DNA of 11,460 bases from Bacteroidia bacterium (lineage in GTDB: Bacteria > Bacteroidota > Bacteroidia > Flavobacteriales > NORP286), in assembly GCA_016763665.1 (NCBI GenBank), contig JAESTI010000177.1:1-11460 (forward strand), given 5' to 3'. Positions 5,527 through 11,460 of the stretch are shown one piece after another; position 1 is the first letter of the stretch; each line of letters starts with the position of its first letter. Below the pieces are notes generated by a model. The model had not been told where the DNA came from. It saw nothing but the letters and a program-made list of their open reading frames with translations, and searched no databases. A program made the translations under genes and the position numbers.

Positions 5527-7665
5527 ATGCAAAGCTTACTAAACATAGTCATTTCATTTGAAGATTACTCTTCATGGTTCATTTTGCTTTGTGTTATACT
5601 TGGATGTGTATACGCATTCATCCTATACAGAAAATCAAAAACATTTTCTGATTCTCCAAAATGGATATCTCTATTTCTATCCATATTAAGAGCAGCAACA
5701 ATTACGATATTAGCTATACTGCTGTTAAATCCATTGATCACATCATTGATAAGACACCTTGAAAAGCCAATAATTATCTTTGCACAAGATGAATCAGAAT
5801 CTATTACCATTGCTCCTGCAACTTTCTATCAAATAGGAGATTCCTCAAATTTCAAAACAAAATATCCCCAACAAGTAAATAATCTACTTGAAGATCTTTC
5901 AGAAAATTATGAGATCCGCACTTACCAATTTGGAAGTAAGCTTGAGCTGAAGGCCGAATTTACATTTAAGGAAAAGCAAACAGATATATCAGCCCTTTTT
6001 AAAGATATTGAATCAAGGTATGATAATAGAAATATTGGAGCCATTATAATTTCCAGCGATGGACTGTATAACAAAGGAATTAACCCCATCTACGCATCAC
6101 AAAAGATCAGTGCTCCTATCTATACAATTGCAATGGGAGATACAACGATTCAAAAAGATTTAAAGATCACAAAAGTCAGAAATAATGAATTAACATTTTT
6201 AGGCAATAACTTCCCAATTGAAATTTCTATAAATGCAGATCAATGCCAGGGAGATAAAACGCTTCTTAAGATCATTCATAATGATAGATCGATATTTCAA
6301 AAAGAGTTGCAAATTGATAAGAATGCATTCTCTACTATCATATCAAACAATCTAAAAGCTAACCAGAAAGGTGTACAGCATTACAAACTACAACTTTCAT
6401 CCATTGACGGAGAGATAAGCTATCAAAATAACATTAAAGATATTTTTATTGATGTTATTGATTCCAGACAAAAAATACTGATACTGGCGCATGCTCCTCA
6501 CCCAGACTTATCAGTTTTGAAAAGTGCGCTTGAGCAAAATCAAAATTATGAAGTACAAACTATCTTATTTAAACAAATAACAAACAATTCTTTAAATATT
6601 GATAAGTACAACTTGGCAATCCTTCATCAATTGCCTTCTAAAAATAACAATGCACAATCCATCGTCAATGAACTTAAAGCAAATGAAATTCCTATGCTTT
6701 ATATCATCGGCACACAAAGCTGGCTGTCTTCTTTTAACAACCTAAAATTGGGCATGCAAATAAATCACAGCAGGAACAGACACAATGAGGTTCAAGCAAA
6801 TATTAATACAGATTTTGATTCATTTACCTTGAGTGAAGATTTAAAATTAAGAGTGATAGATTTCCCTCCTTTAATAGCACCATTTGGCAACTATCTTGGT
6901 AATAATCTTGACAATACTCTATTATATCAAAAGATTGGAAATGTTAATTCCAGTTATCCTCTATTAACTTTTCTAGATAAAGGAAGTTATAAAATAGGGA
7001 TATTGGTAGGAGAAGGTATCTGGAAATGGAAGTTGCAGGAATATGCTCAATATCAAAACCACAATTCTACCAACGAATTGATCACCAAAACTATTCAATA
7101 CCTTGCAACAAAATCCGATAAAAGACAATTCAGATTGGTTAACACCAAAAGTACTTTCCTTGAAAATGAAGTGATCAAATTTGACGCAGAAGTTTATAAT
7201 GACAGCTATGAACTGATAACCGATCCTGAAATCAGTATTAAATTTACTGATGCAAAGGATAAGTCTTTTCCGTATACTTTTAACAAAACATCCAATAGCT
7301 ATTCATTAGAGGCAGGCTTTTTTAAATCGGGCACTTATCAATACGAAACACAGGTTCAAATTGGAAAAGAGCTTCATCATTTAAATGGCACTTTTACAGT
7401 AAAACCCATTCAAATTGAATCCCAGTCTACTGTAGCTGATCATCAATTACTTTATAACCTGGCAAAAAGTCACGGTGGTGAAATAATTTATCCTGCCCAA
7501 ATTGAAGGTCTTCCGGAAAAGATCGATCAAAGGGAAGACATGCAATCTATATCGTATACAACAAAAACATTCCAGGCAATTATAAATTTACCTGGAATTC
7601 TTATTCTCTTGATCCTGCTTCTAACTGTTGAATGGTTTGTTAGAAAACGAGAAGGAGGAATTTAA
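5527..7665 (+). CDS. membrane-anchored vWA-domain protein with probable glutamine-amidotransferase-like region
   Basis: The 712-residue product has two N-terminal membrane helices (about 16-34 and 47-69) and one near the C-terminus (about 688-703), so the bulk (70-687) is one soluble block, most likely periplasmic. Residues 79-205 look like a von Willebrand A fold with a complete MIDAS: DESES at 88-92 (D88, S90, S92), T152 in QTDIS, and D178 in SSDG. A middle region (about 207-310) looks like a beta-sandwich. Residues 315-525 start with KILILAHAPHPDLSVLKSAL and resemble the class I glutamine-amidotransferase-like fold seen in related large membrane proteins, with no clear catalytic Cys-His-Glu set. 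Residues 540-625 look like a further beta domain. Bacteroidota proteins of this layout exist but, as far as I know, have no established function. A metal-dependent adhesion or chaperone-like role is inference only. It follows pyrE by 101 bases and may have its own promoter. Confidence 0.75.
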   Translation: MQSLLNIVISFEDYSSWFILLCVILGCVYAFILYRKSKTFSDSPKWISLFLSILRAATITILAILLLNPLITSLIRHLEKPIIIFAQDESESITIAPATFYQIGDSSNFKTKYPQQVNNLLEDLSENYEIRTYQFGSKLELKAEFTFKEKQTDISALFKDIESRYDNRNIGAIIISSDGLYNKGINPIYASQKISAPIYTIAMGDTTIQKDLKITKVRNNELTFLGNNFPIEISINADQCQGDKTLLKIIHNDRSIFQKELQIDKNAFSTIISNNLKANQKGVQHYKLQLSSIDGEISYQNNIKDIFIDVIDSRQKILILAHAPHPDLSVLKSALEQNQNYEVQTILFKQITNNSLNIDKYNLAILHQLPSKNNNAQSIVNELKANEIPMLYIIGTQSWLSSFNNLKLGMQINHSRNRHNEVQANINTDFDSFTLSEDLKLRVIDFPPLIAPFGNYLGNNLDNTLLYQKIGNVNSSYPLLTFLDKGSYKIGILVGEGIWKWKLQEYAQYQNHNSTNELITKTIQYLATKSDKRQFRLVNTKSTFLENEVIKFDAEVYNDSYELITDPEISIKFTDAKDKSFPYTFNKTSNSYSLEAGFFKSGTYQYETQVQIGKELHHLNGTFTVKPIQIESQSTVADHQLLYNLAKSHGGEIIYPAQIEGLPEKIDQREDMQSISYTTKTFQAIINLPGILILLILLLTVEWFVRKREGGI

Positions 7666-7674
7666 GGCTCGTTG

Positions 7675-7706
7675 ATTCGTGTATTCGTTTATTCGTTTAT
7701 TGGTAT
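7675..7706. repeat. short tandem repeat, 8-base unit
   Basis: Four 8-base units run in tandem just after the vWA gene: ATTCGTGT, ATTCGTTT, ATTCGTTT and ATTGGTAT. Two are identical and two are variants. It is a small low-complexity array in the leader region of the next gene, with no function visible. Confidence 0.5.
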
Positions 7707-7732
7707 TTAGGTTTATTCATATTGTCTATTTG
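7700..7732 (+). promoter_or_regulatory. candidate promoter for the propeller/SpoIIE receptor gene
   Basis: TTG at 7700-7702 is followed after 22 bases by TCTATTTG at 7725-7732, which matches five of six fixed positions of the TAnnTTTG -7 element. Spacing is within the 17-23 range reported for Flavobacterium. Transcription would start near 7738 and leave a leader of about 85 bases that carries the hairpin at 7782-7800. Motif match only. Confidence 0.28.
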
Positions 7733-7781
7733 TTATAAGCTATTATCTATTCTTATATTCGCATTATAATTAGTATCATTC

Positions 7782-7800
7782 ATCCCGAGCAACTTGGGAT
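7782..7800 (+). other. compact hairpin upstream of the receptor gene
   Basis: ATCCCGAG and CTTGGGAT form an 8-pair stem (one G-U) with a three-base CAA loop. It lies 22 bases before the GTG start at 7823. There is no T-run after it, so it is not a typical intrinsic terminator. It could affect translation of the leader or be the remnant of a dispersed repeat. Confidence 0.45.
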
Positions 7801-7822
7801 TAGCATCAATCATTTGTATTAA

Positions 7823-10800
7823 GTGCCTTTCAAACCAAATCGATATCTATACGGCTATCTGTTCGTTTTTCTGTTTCTTATTTGTTCTAATCAAATACTC
7901 GGACAAACTGGAATTCCTTATTTAAAGAACTACACTTCAAAGGAATACGATGCTGCCGCTCAAAATTGGTCAATAGTGCAAGACCATAGAGGGGTTATTT
8001 ATATTGGAAACAACTTTGGCATATTAGAGTATGATGGAACCAACTGGAACCTAATACCTGTAAGTAATGAATCTTTGGTCAGATCACTTAGCATTGACAA
8101 AAACGGTATTATTTACGTTGGAGCACAAGATGAATTTGGCTTTTTATTACCTGACTCCACAGGTTCTTTGAAATACCATTCCTTAATTCACCACCTTGAT
8201 TCATCATACAATTCACTTGGAGATATATGGCAAACCCATGTACTAGAGAATGATGTTTATTTTCAATCCTCAAATTATATTTTTAAATGGAATGGTGAAG
8301 AGATAAAGTCGTGGAGATCTGAAACATCTTTCCATATTCTTTTCAACGTGAACAACCAGCTTTTTGTCAGACAAAAAGGGATTGGTTTAATGCAATTAAT
8401 TGATGATGGATTACAGCTTATAAAACAGGGAGAACGATTCGCGGATAATGCTATTTACGCTATGCTCCAATACAATGAAACTGCCATCTTAATTGGAACT
8501 AGAGATGAAGGATTGTTATTATTAGAAACAGACAATGAAGAAAGCCAGTTTACAATTAATAAGTTTCCGAATCAGATAGAAGAACTCTTAACACAGAATA
8601 TCATATATAATGGAACTCAAATTAGTACAAATGAATATGCATTTGGCACGATAAACGGTGGTATGATTGTTATGGATAAGAATGGGCAGTTTCTATATCA
8701 AGTCGATAAAAACTCAGGCCTTCAAGACAATACAGCCTGGGCCATATGTAATGATAAAGAGAAGGGAGTTTGGTTAGCATTAAACAATGGAATATCAAGA
8801 ATAGAAACAAGTTCCCCATTATCAGTCTATAATAATACCAATGGACTTGAAGGAACCGTTGAAGCCATTAGTGGTCATGGCAATAAATTATATGCTGCTA
8901 CTCACCTTGGCGTGTACTTTTTAGAACAGGGTCAAGGCAAAACTTCTTATTTAAATCCAACCTTTCAAAAAATAGAAAGCATAAATGAACAATGCTGGCA
9001 TTTGCTTCCATTGCATTTAAAAAACTATAATTCAATTTTAGTGGCTAACAATAATGGCATTTATGAAATACAAAATGGAACAACCCAACTTATACTTCCC
9101 TGTAACCCAACGTACTTATACCAATCCAGGAGTGACACCAACAGGATTTTCATTGGCCTCTTAGACGGCATCGCCTCAATAAAATTTCAGAATAATAAAT
9201 GGATAAAAGAAGGTAACCTTGGTGAATTAAGCGATGAAATAGCCACTATTACAGAGGATGAAAACCGAAACCTATGGCTTGGAACATATACAAACGGTGT
9301 TTATAAGCTAGAAATTCAAGATGTTTATGACCCATTAACCATTCAATACACCCATTACGATTCGTCATATGGAGTTCCGGATGGATGGGTTTTCACCTAT
9401 CATGCTTTAAATAGAATAGTATTTGCAACAACTTACGGTTTATATAAACAAGTTGAAGTTGATAACAAGGTCAATTTTCAACCTGACCAAAGCCTGGGAC
9501 TTAAATTTACGGATGGATCAAGAGGTATACATCGATTACTGGAAAATGATAGTAAGAAGGTCTGGATGTTTACTACTTCTGATCAAAGAACTGAAATCGG
9601 TTATGCAGAAAAAAGCGATGAAAGTTTACTTAACTGGATCTATACACCTTTCTTAAGAATGCCGAAGCAATTTATTCAGTCGATCTACACCGACAAGAAT
9701 AATTTTACATGGATTGGGGGAACAGAAGGGCTTGTAATGTACAATCCCAATAAGAACTATAGTTATGAAACCGCTTATAGTGCTTTAATAAGGCATGTTT
9801 CTCTTGACAAAGATTCAGTAATATTTTCAGGTACATTTCATACTAAAGGAGTTGTCAGTGTTAAACAGCCCAACAGTTTTATTCCAACGTTACCTTTTAA
9901 GCTAAACTCAATTCAATTTGAGTACTGCGCTCCCTCCTTCAATAATGAGAATGCAAATGAATTTCAGTATTTCCTCAAAGGATTTGATAAAAATTGGTCA
10001 AGTTGGTCAAAAGAGCATAAAAAACAGTATACAAATTTACCCGAAGCACAATATGAATTCTACATTAAAGCCAGGAATGTATACAACCATATCAGCGAAG
10101 AAGCAAAATATGAATTTACCATTTTACCTCCCTGGTACAGAACCCTTTGGGCCTACATTTCTTACTTGATTGTTTCTGCAGGGATCATATATATAATTCT
10201 TCAATTGTACTTAAGAAAACTTCGGGCAGAAAATGCCCGTTTGGAAAGAATTGTTGATGAAAGGACCAAAGAGATCAGGAAGCAAAAAGATCAAATTGAA
10301 AAGAAGAATGTTGACCTTGGTGAAGCCTATAAGGAAATTGAGGAAAAAAATAAAGATATTACTGATAGTATAAATTATGCTCAAAAAATCCAGGAAGCCA
10401 TTTTGCCAGATCATGAATTTCTTACAGAAGTTTTACCTGAATATTTCATATTATTTAAACCAAGAGACATTGTAAGTGGTGACTTTTATTGGTCAGCTTT
10501 TAAGAACCCCTACTCTAACTGGGACAATGAAGAAATAATTATCGCTGCTTGTGATTGTACTGGACATGGAGTTCCCGGAGCGTTTATGAGCATGATAGGA
10601 AAGTCATTATTAGATAAAATTGTTCTCGAAAACAAAGTTTTGGAACCAGATAAGATCCTGAATAATTTACATGATGGCGTTCGGTTTGCCCTTAAACAAG
10701 AACGTGAAGATTCATCATCGAGAGATGGAATGGATCTGGCCTTGTGCAAACTAAATTTAAAAGACCGAAAAGTAGATTATGCAGCAGCGAATCGTACATT

Positions 10801-11203
10801 GTTCATTATTGCCAAAGAAGATCAATTGCCCTTGATTGACGGAAATTCTCCTGAAATTAATGAAGAAAGAAAAGTTTCGGGCAATGGAAAAGTTGTTGTT
10901 GAAGTCAAATCAAATAAGTTTTCCATTGGAGGTTACCAAAAAGAAGACACCCGTTTATTTACAAATCATGAAATTAAATTGCAAAAAGGTGATTCGATCT
11001 ATCTTTTCTCAGATGGATATCCGGATCAATTTGGAGGCCCGAAGGACAAGAAATATTCTACCCGGAGGTTTAAAGAACTACTGATCTCAATTCAGGAACT
11101 AACAATGCAAGATCAAAAGGAAAAAATGGACAAAGAGATCATGGAGTGGATGGATACCTCAGAACAAATTGATGATATACTTATAATAGGTATTAGGGTC
11201 TAA
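7823..11203 (+). CDS. regulator-propeller receptor with SpoIIE/PP2C-type phosphatase output
   Basis: The product has 1126 residues. A signal peptide or anchor (about 1-28) leads to a periplasmic beta-propeller built of two-component-regulator-propeller-like repeats (about 45-690; units such as DHRGVIYIGNNFGILEYDG, ENRNLWLGTYTNGVYKL and DKNNFTWIGGTEGLVMYNP). A Y_Y_Y domain follows (about 702-768), then one membrane helix (775-796), a charged coiled coil (797-850), and a SpoIIE/PP2C phosphatase (about 880-1126) entered by NYAQKIQEAILP. Its metal-binding acids appear intact: D887 in SGDFYW, D911 in DCTGHGVPGA, D1064 in FSDGYPDQ and D1117/D1118 in QIDD. The inferred role is to sense an external ligand and dephosphorylate a cytoplasmic protein, classically a STAS anti-anti-sigma factor. 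No histidine kinase, response regulator, STAS or RsbW-like gene is in the window. The start must be the GTG at 7823, because TAA sits directly before it in frame and no ATG follows in the signal peptide. About 20-25 extra residues (near 1000-1027) lie inside the phosphatase. Confidence 0.9.
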   Translation: MPFKPNRYLYGYLFVFLFLICSNQILGQTGIPYLKNYTSKEYDAAAQNWSIVQDHRGVIYIGNNFGILEYDGTNWNLIPVSNESLVRSLSIDKNGIIYVGAQDEFGFLLPDSTGSLKYHSLIHHLDSSYNSLGDIWQTHVLENDVYFQSSNYIFKWNGEEIKSWRSETSFHILFNVNNQLFVRQKGIGLMQLIDDGLQLIKQGERFADNAIYAMLQYNETAILIGTRDEGLLLLETDNEESQFTINKFPNQIEELLTQNIIYNGTQISTNEYAFGTINGGMIVMDKNGQFLYQVDKNSGLQDNTAWAICNDKEKGVWLALNNGISRIETSSPLSVYNNTNGLEGTVEAISGHGNKLYAATHLGVYFLEQGQGKTSYLNPTFQKIESINEQCWHLLPLHLKNYNSILVANNNGIYEIQNGTTQLILPCNPTYLYQSRSDTNRIFIGLLDGIASIKFQNNKWIKEGNLGELSDEIATITEDENRNLWLGTYTNGVYKLEIQDVYDPLTIQYTHYDSSYGVPDGWVFTYHALNRIVFATTYGLYKQVEVDNKVNFQPDQSLGLKFTDGSRGIHRLLENDSKKVWMFTTSDQRTEIGYAEKSDESLLNWIYTPFLRMPKQFIQSIYTDKNNFTWIGGTEGLVMYNPNKNYSYETAYSALIRHVSLDKDSVIFSGTFHTKGVVSVKQPNSFIPTLPFKLNSIQFEYCAPSFNNENANEFQYFLKGFDKNWSSWSKEHKKQYTNLPEAQYEFYIKARNVYNHISEEAKYEFTILPPWYRTLWAYISYLIVSAGIIYIILQLYLRKLRAENARLERIVDERTKEIRKQKDQIEKKNVDLGEAYKEIEEKNKDITDSINYAQKIQEAILPDHEFLTEVLPEYFILFKPRDIVSGDFYWSAFKNPYSNWDNEEIIIAACDCTGHGVPGAFMSMIGKSLLDKIVLENKVLEPDKILNNLHDGVRFALKQEREDSSSRDGMDLALCKLNLKDRKVDYAAANRTLFIIAKEDQLPLIDGNSPEINEERKVSGNGKVVVEVKSNKFSIGGYQKEDTRLFTNHEIKLQKGDSIYLFSDGYPDQFGGPKDKKYSTRRFKELLISIQELTMQDQKEKMDKEIMEWMDTSEQIDDILIIGIRV

Positions 11204-11279
11204 ATATCTGGCAAATTACTTTGATTTTTACCAGTTTATTCGGACATTCGGTCGGTTACAAAACAAACAGTCAAAATTC

Positions 11280-11460
11280 ATGAAAACACCAACGACCTCA
11301 TGCAGAAATTCTCTGCTGGCCTTGCTATTTATTTTTTCTTACCTGAACTCTACAGCTCAGACAATTTTTTTCGAAGACTTTCAAAATGGAATGCCCGGAA
11401 ACTTTACTTTGTATGATCAAGATAGTTTAATCCCAGATGCAGGTGTAGTTTTGTTACTAA
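11280..11460 (+). CDS. secreted choice-of-anchor J (cleaved-adhesin-like) protein, 5' part only
   Basis: An ATG at 11280 opens a frame that runs off the window after 60 codons. Residues 1 to about 27 form a signal peptide (MKTPTTSCRN, then LLALLFIFSYL, ending NSTAQ). The mature start TIFFEDFQNGMPGNFTLYDQD is typical of the choice-of-anchor J/cleaved adhesin beta-sandwich, in which a Phe-x-Glu-x-Phe strand precedes a short proline-glycine turn and an aromatic-Asp stretch. These domains occur in large exported Bacteroidota proteins, often with a T9SS tail, which cannot be checked here because the 3' end is missing. It follows the receptor-phosphatase gene by 76 bases on the same strand, so cotranscription is possible but not shown. 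Confidence 0.75.
   Translation, partial: MKTPTTSCRNSLLALLFIFSYLNSTAQTIFFEDFQNGMPGNFTLYDQDSLIPDAGVVLLL

Noticed and set aside
9423..11084. Open frames at 9423-9656, 9918-10169, 10836-11084 (plus) and 10211-10414, 10510-10749 (minus)
   Set aside because: All lie within the well-supported propeller/SpoIIE gene in other frames, and none shows a recognisable protein.
11209..11236. Inverted repeat CTGGCAAA / TTTACCAG after the receptor gene as a terminator
   Set aside because: The stem has a mismatch, is AT-rich and has no T-run after it.
11220..11250. TTTG at 11220 plus GACATTCG at 11243 as a promoter for the choice-of-anchor J gene
   Set aside because: Spacing (19) is right, but only four of six fixed -7 positions match; not strong enough to annotate.

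Overview
The window reads as a chromosomal stretch from a free-living Bacteroidota bacterium (Cytophagia/Flavobacteriia-like). The evidence is an AT-rich composition, Shine-Dalgarno-poor gene starts, a type IX secretion (T9SS) C-terminal sorting domain, an M43 cytophagalysin-like metalloprotease, FN3 and GEVED modules, a regulator-propeller receptor and a choice-of-anchor J secreted protein. The species cannot be named from this sequence. No tRNA, rRNA, CRISPR array, insertion sequence, integrase or phage gene was seen, and no gene-free stretch exceeds about 160 bases.

Layout. (1) 1-956: the 3' part of a polytopic GT-C (ArnT/PMT-like) glycosyltransferase that begins upstream of the window. 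(2) 1119-3988: a large secreted zinc metalloprotease (signal peptide, M43 catalytic domain, four FN3 domains, one GEVED domain, T9SS tail). It is broken into two reading frames at 1979-1982, just after the Met-turn; the break is best explained by a 4-base deletion between ATG repeats. (3) 4027-4106: a long imperfect palindrome between convergent genes, probably a dispersed intergenic repeat that may also act as a two-way terminator. (4) 4138-4746 (minus) and 4754-5425 (plus): a Nudix hydrolase and pyrE (orotate phosphoribosyltransferase), divergent with only 7 bases between start codons. (5) 5527-7665: a membrane-anchored protein with a complete vWA MIDAS motif followed by a probable glutamine-amidotransferase-like region. 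(6) 7823-11203: a one-protein signalling receptor with a periplasmic regulator propeller, Y_Y_Y domain, one membrane helix, coiled coil and cytoplasmic SpoIIE/PP2C phosphatase. (7) 11280 to the end: the start of a secreted choice-of-anchor J (cleaved-adhesin-like) protein.

The genes do not form one obvious pathway. pyrE (pyrimidine synthesis) and the Nudix gene are housekeeping neighbours. The others are envelope, secretion and signalling functions typical of Bacteroidota. I find no convincing new multi-gene system. The points most worth checking are the broken metalloprotease, the palindromic repeat, the extremely tight divergent pyrE/Nudix start region with a possible leaderless pyrE transcript, and the receptor-phosphatase with no partner gene in view.
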